From Populus alba (Eukaryota; Streptophyta; Magnoliopsida; Malpighiales; Salicaceae): 64,000 nt of DNA. A model generated the notes under the pieces. It saw nothing but the letters and a program-made list of their open reading frames with translations, ran no database searches and was not told the DNA's origin. The DNA lies in NCBI RefSeq assembly GCF_005239225.2, contig NC_133293.1, forward strand, positions 7,904,333 through 7,968,332, in the 5' to 3' direction. Positions 37,227-48,976 of the stretch are shown here, piece by piece. The first letter of the stretch is position 1; every line of letters starts with the position of its first letter. The translations under genes were made by a program, and so were the position numbers.

Positions 37227-40200
37227 ATGGTTCTTGGGCTTAGATCAAAGAACAGAAAAGGTTCTTCAGTGCAGCTTGATTACCTCATTCTTGTACAAGA
37301 AATCAAGCCTTGGCCCCCATCACAGTCTCTCAAATCTGCTCAGTCCTTGATGCTTCAATGGGAAAATGGTGATCAGAGTTCTGGTTCCTTCACTTCTAAT
37401 GTTGGAGATGGGAAAATTGAATTCAGTGAGTCTTTTAGGCTTTCTGTTACTCTATGCAAGGAGGTATCCAGAAAAGGCACTGCCCGAGACAGTTTCCTGA
37501 AGAACTACCTGGAGTTTAACTTGTATGAATCTCGAAAGGACAAAGCAATGAAAGGTCAACTCTTGGGATCTGCAGTCATAAACCTTGCAGATTATGGAAT
37601 CATCATGGATGCTGTAACCATAAATGCCCCAATTCATTTCAAGAAGTCTTCTAGGAGCATGGTGCCGGCAGTTCTTTTTGTAAATATTCAACCATTTGAT
37701 AGAGATAGGTCCAGCTTGTCAAAACAAGTGTCACTGGACAAGGATGGAAGTGAAACTGTTTCAGAAGTGACAAATGAAGGGAATGATGATGAAGTTGAGA
37801 TTGCCTCATTTACTGACGACGACGACGACGACGGTTCCTCACATTCATCACTACCTGTTTCCTCTTCTGCATTGGAGTCTAGAAGAGGTTCAACAGGTCA
37901 ATCTGACAAGGTACTCTTTAATTTCTATTTAATTTCTTTATTCTTTGATTCCATCTCTATTTAATTTCTTTACAATACTTAAAGTTATGGATACGTGACT
38001 GGAAATTAAGATCTTTCGTTTTGTGGGATAAAAATAGAATGGATTTGGAACTCTAATTTATCGATTGTCATTAAATCCCATTTTTTAAATTCATAATATA
38101 TATAAGAAGGTGGATTTGGTGTATGATAGTGCATAATGTCGCAGGATCCATATGCCAACTAGTTTGGTGTATTATACCACCAAACTGTGACCAAGCTCCA
38201 TGTGCATTCCCATTCCAATCGCATATCCTCATTTTCTGCTTGTTGAAGATAGCTTTATAGCATTGAATGAATTCAATTTCAATCAGTCATATTTATTTGC
38301 AGCTTTTGGTGAGATTAATCAATTTATAGCTCATTCTATACATGTATTTTCACGTTATCCATATTTGTGAAGTGTATTTCCTGTCCTCATGTTTATCACA
38401 TATTACTGGCATTGATATTTGCCAGCATGAAGCTTTGCATTTCTTTGTAAACTTAATTACCAGTTGCCTTAAATTGCAGAAGGGATCAGGAACAGAAAAC
38501 ATTGGCACAAGAAGGATTGATGGGGAGCCTGCATTGCCCTCAGGTGCAGCGCCTTCAAACCTAGAAGCAAAATCATCAGCTCAAGAATTCAAACATCCGA
38601 ACGGAGGTTCTCCTCCATTGCCAACAGACACGTCCACTAATCTGCTGAATCCTGTAAATAATCCTGCAGAAAATGTTATGTTGTTGGATGACTGTAGTCA
38701 GTTGGATAAGAAGTCAAATCATGTAGGCTTGGGAGAGTTTCGAACTAAACAAGATTCTGATAGAAAACCCTGGAGATATGAGATAAATGGACTAGAGAAT
38801 GCTACAACTGATAATTTAAAAGATGATCTTATGGATGTGAAAGAGAAAAGGAAGCTGGATGACAAGGGACAGGGTATTTTAGAGGTAAAGAAACCTGCTC
38901 TAGAGGAAAAATTTCCTGGTAAATTACCTGAAGATGCATCAAAAAAGCAAGTCAAATTAAGGAGCAATACTCTTGCACTCAACAGAACAGCAATTGGAGT
39001 GCAGGGTACCACCCGCAGGGATAAACTGAAGCATCTGAAGTCTGTTCAATTACAGTTTAACTCAGCTGAGGGCGAGGATCCCTTCATCAATAGCCAATTC
39101 ATAGAGAAGGCAAAGAAGATTAATATTTCTGAAAATGTTAATAAAGGTGCCAAGGGCTATCCTCACAGTGAAAGAGAAAAATCAACAAAAGGGTCTTATG
39201 ACAACCAAGGGGAGTCAAATTCTGAAGTTGAAATACTCGAGGAAGTGTTAAGCACAGCTGCTGCTAAGGATGGCCTTGCTGAGCAAGGAAATTCTAAAAA
39301 AAAGTTCCAGTTGATGGAGAAGGAAAAGGAAATTGATCTTCCTGAAAATGTTAATAAAGTTGACATGAGTTATGAACCATTTAAAAGGGAAGAAGAAACA
39401 AAAGGCAATTTTTCAGGAATCAAAGTTGAACTGGAGTCTAAAGTTGAAATGCTTGAGGAAGAATTGATGGAAGCTGCAGCTGTTGAGGTTGGCCTTTACT
39501 CAGTTGTTGCTGAGCATGGGAGTTCTACAAATAAGGTCCTAGCTCCAGCAAGGCGCCTTTCAAGGTTCTATCTTTATGCTTGCAAGGCAGGGTCCTGGGC
39601 CAAGAGGGCAAATGCAGCTAGAGCTATCATCTCAGGATTAATTTTGGTTTCTAAAGCATGTGGAAATGATGTTCCAAGGTAACGTCTCCTTCCACAAACC
39701 TAGCAAATTAATTTCAACTGATTTTAGTTAACAATAACCATTATGGATGGAAATGTTGATCATGGTTTACAAAATCGATAGTAGATGCACCAATACCTAG
39801 GGACACTACAACCAGTGATATGTGTCTTTACAGTGATGGAAATTATTCAATAACATCACGGGTAACTTAATTTCACCATGGAATGGGTTCCATATAGGAA
39901 ACTCGCTTCTTTCTGCTTGATAAATTATTCATCATTTTCCTAAATATTCCCTGGATTTATCAAAAGCTTTATGTTCATTTCGACATTATGTTGAAAATTC
40001 CATCTCCTATAATCAGGTTAACTTTCTGGTTGTCAAATTCAATTGTGCTAAGAGCAATTGTAAGCCAAGCTGTTGAGAAGTTGCAACTTGCTTCAGTACC
40101 ATCCAGCATTGATAATGGAGGTCCAAGGGGCAGGCAGGAGTCGACTCTAACTGAAGGAGAGAAGACTAATAAAACAGAAAGTCTTGATGCATGGGCAGAA

Positions 40201-43200
40201 CCTCAACCATATATAGCAGCATTAGAGAAGGTTGAAGCTTGGATCTTCTCCCGAATTGTTGAGTCAGTTTGGTGGCAGGTCTCTACTTCTTCATTGCTGA
40301 GCAATTGAGGTCCCTGATCATGAGGATTTTAGTGTAGCTGAATGTGCTTATATTGGTTTTTGATTATGCATTTCAGACTCTGACGCCACATATGCAATCC
40401 ACAGCTGTAAAGAGCTCAAACTCCAGGAAGACCCATGCTAAGAGGCATGGATTGGGTGATCAAGAACAGGGGAATATTGCTATTGATTTATGGAAGAAGG
40501 CTTTCAGGGATGCATGTGAAAGGCTTTGTCCTGTTCGAGCTGGGGGTCATGAATGTGGTTGCTTGCCTGTGCTGTCAAGATTGGTATGTTATACTTAAAA
40601 TGGTGATCTCTTTAATTCACATTGAGAGTAAAACTCCTTAAATAATTCGTTGTTGTTTTCCAAGTGGAATTGAATTTTCCGTCTTCATGCATTTCAAGGG
40701 ATATAATCTATGTAAAATTGTGCTGACGATCATAAATCCATCGTATTATTTTCATGCTGCTTTATTTAGTCCCATCAACAACATATTCTGGTCCAAAGGA
40801 TTTTAGTCAATGAAATAACAAGTACCCTCAAGGTATATAAATTATATAATATATGATAGTACCATTATTTCTTTTCTTAGAACTATTAGTGCTCCAATTC
40901 ATCCTCGTGAATGCAATCTGCAGCAAGACACCTACCTTGAAATGTTTTTAACATCACTTAAGAACAATCCAAATCCTTGAATTAAACGAACTTTGCTACA
41001 TAATTTTAGATCAGTGATGGTATGTTTGTTCACATTCTTAGCTGGATGGCTTTGAGCTAGGGATATTGCTTCAGCCAATTTACTAGATGAAAAGATTGAA
41101 ATTTACAGTGACCTGCTGAATGGTCAAGGAATAGATGCTTACTATGAACCCTCTTACTTTCCTATAGTTCTGTTTTGATCTATCCAGTTCTTAAGGGAAT
41201 TAATGTATTCATAAGTGTATCAGTTACATTTCCTATAAAAATGGAGAGCATGTTGATCTTTTTCTTGTAATGGAAAGTGGTGCCCTGATCTATATCCCAT
41301 ATGATGAGGCAGAATGTTGATTTCTGAACACTTATTCCAAGTTCATATATTGTTTTAGCTTTCATTTTATGATCGCACAGCTGCAACATTGTTTTGATTT
41401 GAACTTTCTTCCTTTGCTTTTCTTTAGTCTTGCATCATCGCATGTAATTCCTATTTCCTACAAGAAAATGCAGTGTCATGACCAATTATGAAGAAGAAAC
41501 ATGGTGTATCGATTTATTTACTATAAGAAAGTGACGTGCTGAACTTTCTCATAAGAAAGGTATCTTGTTGATCAAATTCCAAAAAGAGGCTGCGTATTGA
41601 TCATTTTCCAACAACAGAAGCTGTTATACTGGCTTTTGTTAATCTTATTTTCTACCAATTACTTGATTTCCATTCACCTTTTTTTCTTTTTTAAGAAATA
41701 ACAGTTCCATGTTTTTCATCTTGAATATCTATGGATGTATTTCTATCACATGTAATTTATTTTGGCACTATGATAATTTGGGAAGTTGTCTGGTAGAACC
41801 ATATAAATGTGACAGTTGCAGTTCTGTTTTCTAGGTGATGGAACAGTTGGTGAGTAGATTAGATGTGGCCATGTTCAATGCTATACTTCGTGAATCAGCT
41901 GAAGAGATGCCAACAGATCCTGTTTCCGACCCGATCAGTGATCCTAAGGTTCTTCCAATCCCAGCTGGAAATTCAAGCTTCGGGGCTGGTGCACAATTGA
42001 AAAATGCTGTGAGTAGACACTTGTTGCCTCAGGCTGCATGCATTTCATTGGAATTGATTTGTGCAATATTATCACATGGTCAGTGTGTGCAACACTAGTA
42101 ACCTATTTTCCTACAAAAAGCTTTATTCACAGAATTCACCACTGAGAAATATTCAAAAGAATCTAACTCTGGATAATTGATCTTTCCGGGTATCTATTGG
42201 ACTATTCATTGGATAGTACTGTGTTTGCGTACTTCTTCAAGGAGAATTGGTCAAAATGGTCATTAAGATGATGTTCAAAATACACAGTTAGGAAAAGTAT
42301 TTGGCACTTATTAGTAGCTACTGAAAGCATGTAAGAAATCTGCTAAAGTTTGTGATAAATATGTGCTTCTTTCCAATGCAGGATCAGTTCTTTAAGTTGG
42401 CGCTATATACTTGCAAAATAGTTTTTTGGATGCTTATTGTTTAACACTATGAATCACATCAACTGTATTAGTTTCTTTTTCTGTCATGATGAAAGGATCT
42501 TGCTTTCTTGTCTTCATGTCACCAGGTTGGAAATTGGTCCAGATGGCTCACGGATTTATTTGGTATTGATGATAGTGACTCTTCAGAAGAGAAGGATGAA
42601 CTTTGTAGCATCAGTCGTGTAAGTGAGACATCCTTCAAGGCTTTCCATCTTCTGAATGCTTTGAGTGATCTCATGATGCTTCCATTTGAAATGCTTGCAG
42701 ATAGGTCCACTAGAAAAGAGGTAAATCCTAAATATTTTCATTGATAAATTGTCCCTGCTGAATCCCTCCCCTCTTGTTAGATTTTTTCTTCTCTATAAAT
42801 GACATTCTCCATTTTCATTGTTTAAATTTGATTTTCTGAAGGTATGCCCTTCATTTGATGCTCCGATGATCAAGAGGGTTCTTAACAATTTTGTCCCAGA
42901 TGAATTCAACCCTGACCCAATCCCAGAGACCATTTTTGAGGCCCTGGATTCTGAGGTCATTCCATCCCCAAGAAGCCATTGCTTTTTCGAAAACAAAAAA
43001 AGACATCTGCCTTCCCATTTCTTAAATATGCAATAAACTAACTCAATTTTTTATTTTGGGCTTCATATTGATATAGGATCTTGCTGAAGCTGGGGAGGAG
43101 TCTTTCACAAACTTTCCATGCATTGCTGTTCCCACAATCTATTCTCCACCTCGTGTAGCGTCTCTAACAAACATTATAGGAGAGGTGGGAGGCCAAACTC

Positions 43201-43409
43201 TGCAGAGTAGTAGATCAGCAATGCTTAGAAAGTCGTACACTAGTGATGATGAGCTTGATGAGTTGGATTCACCTATGACTTCTATCATTGAAAACTGCAA
43301 GGTTTTTCCCGCGTCGACAGCAGCATGGAATTCGATGCAAAAGGGAAAGGCGGGCCGGAAAGTTGTTAGATATCAACTCCTCCGGGAAGTATGGAAGGAC
43401 GGTGAATAG
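37227..43409 (+). CDS. NT-C2 (EEIG1/EHBP1-type N-terminal C2) domain protein, 1055 aa
   Basis: Exons 37227-37910, 38480-39678, 40017-40278, 40377-40583, 41835-42008, 42526-42720, 42842-42955, 43077-43409; all junctions GT-AG and phases agree (3168 nt). N-terminus (residues 5-160): NT-C2 fold, LDYLILVQEIKPWPP...LMLQWENG...KNYLEFNLYE...LGSAVINLADYG. Then a Ser/Asp-rich stretch with six aspartates (about 207-212), and a long charged, probably disordered middle holding two loosely similar blocks (IEKAKKINISENVNKGAKGY and EKEKEIDLPENVNKVDMSY). The C-terminal 400 residues (SRFYLYACKAGSW...LTFWLSNSIVLRAI...ESVWWQTLTP) resemble the conserved tail of plant NT-C2 proteins with a dilute-like helical region. 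Such proteins are thought to link membranes to cytoskeleton or motors; no function is shown here. The leader (36.2-37.2 kb) appears to hold a 5' UTR intron ending at CAG 37171-37173. Confidence 0.92.
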
Positions 43410-44260
43410 TCTCTCTCAATTCTTTCATATGCATATGGTGTATACACGCATGGAATTTGAGTGGGTTGGTTCAGTTAACTAACGTCAGTGGATTTTGTAT
43501 GGTGATTCCTTTAGAGCATGCAATAATAAATTTTCCAGTTATCACTTGCAAGTCTGAGTTCCGAGCCAATCACATCTCTACATGATCTCTAAAGACAACT
43601 TTATTTATGAACAAAAACAAAAACTAATCTACGAGATTCTTCTGAGAAAAAATAATGATGGAAGATATTAATCAAAGATTTAACCAGCTAGAAACTTCAA
43701 TATGAAAACAAGAAACTAGCTTGTTGAAGTTTAAGGGAAGGAGATTAATGAATGTGGTGATTACTTATTTATTTATTTATTTTTGAGATAAACTCTTTTA
43801 GGAAGAGTTCAAGGAGGGTTTTAAGAGGGGTAAAAACAACAGTTCACAAGTGCAAATATCTAGCCAGTTCATCTAATTTTCTCCATTTCATTTTTTCTTA
43901 ATAAAAATTTTAGCCAGGTTAATCAGGAGCAGCTGCAGCTTGCGATTGCATCAAATTTTTGTATGTAGGATTCATATCGAGTGGCTTCGAGTTCATCAAG
44001 GAATAAGATAATTTCTAGTACCAAAGAGGAATCTATAGACCATAAAGTACATCCCATACTGTGAGAATGGCATGCAAACCATTTCTTCATCTTTTCTTGG
44101 ACCTGCCAAGAATCCCAAAAGAAATATTCCCATTAGCATAACAGTTCGTAGCTTAACAGAGATTAGTAAAAGTTGAACTTTACAAAGATGAGGAAAATCC
44201 AGCGATGTACAGAAATGCAGAATATTTATCAGATTTGCATCTCACAGTTCTTCAACAGCT
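43410..44260. other. 3' flank of the NT-C2 gene
   Basis: 3' UTR followed by spacer. A (TTTA)n-like tract is near 43766. No gene seen. Confidence 0.4.
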
Positions 44261-44275
44261 TTATACAGCATGAGA

Positions 44276-44456
44276 GTCCCCAAGAAGCGTAGCGTGGTGA
44301 TAAAGGGCTTGAGATCAACACAACAGGTGTCGAGTTCGAGTCAGAGCATGCACCTCTTGTAAGAGCCTAGGATAGCCGGAGTTTTACTCACTTTCCTGAG
44401 CCCATAAAATACACTTTCCGGAAAATAAGGTTTCCTTGAATTCAAAAAAAATAAAA
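44276..44456 (+). mobile_element. tRNA-derived SINE with target-site duplication
   Basis: About 181 bp. An A-box-like TAGCGTGGTGATAAAGG (from 44290) and B-box-like GAGTTCGAGTC (44332-44342) mark an internal polymerase III promoter, and the element ends in an A-rich tail (TTCAAAAAAAATAAAA). A 15-bp target duplication with one mismatch flanks it: TTATACAGCATGAGA (44261-44275) and TTATACGGCATGAGA (44457-44471). Confidence 0.85.
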
Positions 44457-44811
44457 TTATACGGCATGAGAAGCAAAATTAGAGGCAAAATGTAGTCTAC
44501 TATCTTGACAAATCAGGTAATCCAGTTTCTACAAGAACAAGTTTTCGATTCCCAATAAGCCTTGCATGCAAAATTTGACGACAAATTAATCTATGCTAAA
44601 CAAAGATCCCAACAAAGCTCAAATTTATTGGCACAGAAGTTGAACCTTTTTCTTCAAAAAACTTAATCGCTAGATGCACAACATCCTTCGAAAATATATC
44701 CTCACAAGCACACACATCACTCATCGTAAAACTCTTAAGGAGAATGCTGATGAACTGTGTGCATTCTGAAAGAAATGGAAGTAATAGGAAGGAAGCAAGA
44801 GATCTTACTGC

Positions 44812-45085
44812 TTGGATTGCGCACCACCTATCAGACTGGGCGGTGCACCACAGTGCCCGTAACCAAGATACAGGACACGCTCAGGATTCTCATTATTCAG
44901 CTATAATTTTAAGGCTACCAGCACTTTTATCTCTCATTTATACACTAATTGGATTGCGCACCACCTATCAGACTGGGCGGTGCACCACAGTGCCCGTAAC
45001 CAAGATACAGGACACGCTCAGGATTCTCATTATTCAGCTATAATTTTAAGGCTACCGGCACTTTTATCTCTCATTTATACACTGA
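44812..45085 (+). repeat. Near-perfect tandem duplication, 2 x 137 bp
   Basis: Unit 1 44812-44948 and unit 2 44949-45085, both starting TTGGATTGCGCACCACCTAT. Only a couple of differences are visible (CCAGCACT/CCGGCACT, CACTAATTGG/CACTGATTGG). The unit contains a GCACC...GGTGC hairpin and a CGGTGCACCACAGTGCCCG segment. Confidence 0.92.
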
Positions 45086-46322
45086 TTGGCATCCTAAAAA
45101 AATAATTTAATTTATATATCAAATTTAATCCTTATTTATTATTATTTTTTTTTTTTGCTATTTGTTTATCTCTAAGCTCATCAGCTAGCTCTTTCTCGAG
45201 GCTTTCGCTTGGAGATGGTTTCCCAGTCCTAAGGCAAGCACCATGAACCAGGGACCGGAACAAAATCTTCCACCTCCTGGCATGCCTGCACAGATCAAAC
45301 ATATATATATAACGCATCAATCCGGTAGATGGCAAGATAAAAGATGGTGTATAAATACATGCCAGTTATTTTACATTGGCCACTGCATCAGTTGTTATTG
45401 TAAGTTGTCTTTCGTGTCATCTTCACGAGTGATCAAATGCTAAAAAAAGTCCCCTTTTCATAGATCTGCGCCTTCCTTTATGCAGCCAGATACAGAATTA
45501 TCTCGGGTGACAATGTACATGGGGAACTTTTCTTGGAATTGTGGTGTGTGATAGCAAGAATCTTTCTTTCTTCTTGATGCAGTCGTATCATAAGCATTGC
45601 TAAAATTGTATCCGGTTAGTATTTTCAAAAAAGAGAATAAATATACATAAAAATATAAGAATTTTATATTTTTAAAATAGGAATGATAAAAATACATGTT
45701 TTTTTTTTTTTGTTTTTGTTCTAAAACAGTAAGTAAATAACAGCTTAAATTAATTAAAAAAATAATTCAAAGGTGTTTCTAATTTCTAGGCCTAAAATAC
45801 GAAATTCCAAGAACTGTCAAACGATATATTCTCCCTCTAAAATAGATGGCAACTGTTCAGTATCTGGCCCCGCTAATAGACGGATCTCATTCCCTGCGTT
45901 CTCTTCCTCAGCTTCACTTTATTCTTTGGTAATAGTTCGTTCTATACGTTAGTTTTTCTCTTCTTCTTATTTTTGACTTAACTTGAATTAATTAGTTAAC
46001 GGTATGTTAATAACTGTTAATTTCAATTCTTTTTCATTCTTATATTTCAATTCATAAAGATTTAGGAAATAATTAAATGTGCTTTTGAGATTATTAATTA
46101 CATGGGAAATATTCTTGTTAAATCTGTTTTCTGATTTCCCATGTCAAATTATTTAACATAAATTGTTTTCTGTTTTTTCTTCCATTTCCTGCAAAATGTT
46201 GGAGTATCTGTGATGGGTTCTTTCAAGGGAAATGTTTCATTTTGAGTCTAAAAAAAGGGAAACCAAACCTGTTGACATGTTTGGATTGAATTTCTCAGGA
46301 ATCAACAGAAGGAACCTGCAGA
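45086..46322 (+). other. Spacer and leader of the following gene
   Basis: A probable promoter and 5' UTR exon lie near 45840-45960. A 5' UTR intron seems to end at TTTCTCAG (about 46298), 24 nt before the start codon. A minus-strand frame at 45132-45335 has no recognisable family. Confidence 0.4.
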
Positions 46323-47303
46323 ATGAGTGCTAGGCGTCGTCCGCTGCATACATGTGGAGTTTCTTTCATGGAAATCGCTCGCAAAGCTTACACAGAAACC
46401 CAAGAATTCAATGGGCCGTTAGGTCTAGTGACAAAGAAGATAATCAGGTTAGCTCCATTTGCTTCCCTTCTTGTCTATGTGCTGCAGTATGAGTATCTCT
46501 TCTTGGCAATCCTCTCTTTTGTGGATGATCATATGATATTAGCCCTTGAAAGAAAGGTTGAGGCTATTTTCCCACCATCGAAATATGTGTTCAACAAGGT
46601 TGACAAGCTCGTCCAAATCGTAGAAACCCTTCCAGCAAGATTTGATTTTGCTGTTAACAAGTTACCCATTATCTTCCACCAAATTCCATTTCTAGATTGG
46701 GCACTGTCATGTGCTATCTCATGGCTGAACTTTTGGCTATCTATCCTGACTCATTGGGGATCAGGAACCACTCACGAAAAGGAGATTGTGGTCGATATAA
46801 ACTGTAACGACAGCAGTATTGAACAAACAAATGTTCAAGAAGCAGATAATAACATAGTAGAGCTCCAAAATGAAACAAAGGGATATTTCAGTCCTATGTC
46901 TGCTACATCAGGCTCGGAAACTGAGGCAAGTAGTCCGAATGGTAAGAGATGCACATACAAGGACGCACTGGAGAAAGTTGTGAAATCCACATATAAGGAT
47001 GCACTAGAGAAGGGGACGAGTGAAAGCACAGAGGGGAGCCCAAAGAAGATGATCCGGTCCACAGTTAGCAGTGAAGCAACTAGTCCTAAAGGTGAGAAAA
47101 ATGAGAGCACGAAAGAGAAAGAATGCATTGCTGACGAGGAGACAGAAGAAGCCAGTGCTAGCAAGGAAGAAACTGGAGAAGGAGGGGATCATACTACGGT
47201 CATGGAAGATGATCCAGTCAGTTTACCTACAAATAAGAAGCCAGAATGCATCAACAAGGGAGATCCTATTTTAGCGCTTTTCGAGTCTGCTTGGCATATA
47301 TAA
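46323..47303 (+). CDS. Plant-specific protein of unknown function, 326 aa
   Basis: Single coding exon starting MSARRRPLHTCGV and ending FESAWHI. The N-terminal 150 residues hold hydrophobic segments (LAPFASLLVYVLQYEYLFLA, FLDWALSCAISWLNFWLSIL) around an amphipathic stretch with repeated Lys/Val pattern (RKVEAIFPPSKYVFNKVDKLVQIVETLPARF). That layout recalls, weakly, the REF/SRPP lipid-droplet and rubber-particle family, but I cannot assign it. The C-terminal half is acidic and rich in Ser, Glu and Lys, probably disordered, with a short internal repeat (YKDALEKVVKS / YKDALEKGTSE at about residues 211-230). Membrane or lipid-surface association is inferred from the hydrophobic segments. Coding structure is convincing; function is open. 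Confidence 0.75.
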   Translation: MSARRRPLHTCGVSFMEIARKAYTETQEFNGPLGLVTKKIIRLAPFASLLVYVLQYEYLFLAILSFVDDHMILALERKVEAIFPPSKYVFNKVDKLVQIVETLPARFDFAVNKLPIIFHQIPFLDWALSCAISWLNFWLSILTHWGSGTTHEKEIVVDINCNDSSIEQTNVQEADNNIVELQNETKGYFSPMSATSGSETEASSPNGKRCTYKDALEKVVKSTYKDALEKGTSESTEGSPKKMIRSTVSSEATSPKGEKNESTKEKECIADEETEEASASKEETGEGGDHTTVMEDDPVSLPTNKKPECINKGDPILALFESAWHI

Positions 47304-48976
47304 AACCTGGAGAAAACGGCAACGAAAACTGCTGCTAAACGTTCTACTTCATACCAATGGTAAAGGAAGCTTATGTGATGTTCTACTTGATCCAAGTGAC
47401 TATGAAAAGGGGGAATCTCTATATCTTGGTCTGACATTGTTGAAGAGTCAGCATTGAAGTAAGTTCATGCTGCATATATTTTTGTTGTTTGTAGGTTCTG
47501 CCCTAATATTTTTGTTCTAGGCGATCGTACAAGCTGTATTCCATTTTTGTACATGATTATTTGGGGACAAGTTCACGGTATATTTGATTGCAGAACTTGG
47601 GGCATTGATCCTTGCTTTGTACTTGGGTTTTGGCTCTGTTGAAATGAGTGGTGTTTCTGGGAATCCATCCTGAAAATTCTAATGATGAGTGTAAGCACTT
47701 CTAACAAAAAGTAGACGGTGATAATTTCAGAAACAATATGAAAATCTATAGAACATTTCTCCTGTGAATCTACAGATACGTCACATTCCTTGATCTCAAG
47801 AAGAACACAGCTTCCTACTATGCAGCTAATTATCTGAAGTTCAGTTTGTCTTTTCATGCCCTTCTTTCACTCTTCTCTTTTCCTTTTTGAAGATTAGAGA
47901 TATCTCATGGAACCAATTTAACAGGACAAATCTTCGAGCCCTATAACTACTTACTATGGATTGTTCTTATAATTATTATTTTTTATGGTGATGGTCATCT
48001 GGAAGAAGTTGATGGTTCTGTGCTAGTTCGTGAGCCACTTTATAGTCAACAGAGTTGGATTTACATCCAGGGCAATGCTGCCTCCTCTCAAAGCACGCCC
48101 CTTGGAAAGAACAGATGGTCGTTTGGGTTGAAGCCCCAACAACCAGACTTCTGCTAATCGTTGAAGTCAGAACGTAGCACCGACACAATCCATGCACACA
48201 TTTTTTTATTTATTTATACTTTCTCTATAAATATACTTTTTTATGCACGGTTGGCATTATTTTTTATAGCCAATGATTTACAGTTCAAACATTAATAGCT
48301 TCTTATGCAATCAGACATTTCTTTTCTTGACCAATGATCACCAAGTAAACTTAACTAGTCATATTTACAGTCCTCGTTACATTAAAACTTGGTTTTTTAG
48401 ACAGACTTTCAGTCATTGATGAGGTCTATAAACAAAGCTCATATTAAATTCACATGTCTATGTCTAGGTCTAGGATCACAACTCTTGAAAAACCTATTTT
48501 TCATGTGAAGTTTTTTTACTTTATTAATCATCTTAATTACTAATAAATAGAATATAAATATTATCAAACTCGATTAAAGGATAATATAAACTTAATCTAA
48601 TACACACACACACTATTAATTTATTTTATGTTGAATAATAAATAGAACTTGGGAAAAAATAATTGAAATACAATAATAAAGTATGAATATTTAATTTTTT
48701 TTATCTAGTAGATGATAAATAAGATATGGTTACAGTAGAAACTCGACTAATACTTATGCTTTGCCATCTCTGGTAAAGTTAATGGCAAGACTACGGAACG
48801 GTCCAAGTCATTGACCCAGACAGGTCACCTACTATGAAAGAATTGCTCGAGAAGATTGCATCAGGTGGCTTCAACTAGAAGCTATTTTCACTATTTTTTG
48901 CTCCATAAAAAACCATGCAGGGAAATCTTCGTCCATCCCAAATCACCAGCTTGCATACAAATCTTCCATATCAAAC
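47304..48976. other. 3' UTR and spacer before the AAA-ATPase locus
   Basis: About 0.5 kb of probable 3' UTR, then spacer without a recognisable gene. A stretch near 48838 (GAATTGCTCGAGAAGATTGC) recurs almost exactly near 56569. This shows that the duplication giving the two AAA-ATPase copies began upstream of the coding region. Confidence 0.5.

Noticed and set aside
44812..45085. Two-copy repeat considered as a possible CRISPR or satellite array
   Set aside because: Only two adjacent units with no spacers, in a plant nuclear genome; a simple tandem duplication.
45132..45335. Minus-strand 67-codon frame
   Set aside because: Looks mildly protein-like but has no supporting gene structure and I recognise no family.
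47573..48197. Minus-strand frames downstream of the unknown-function gene
   Set aside because: They lie in probable 3' UTR and spacer with no family resemblance.
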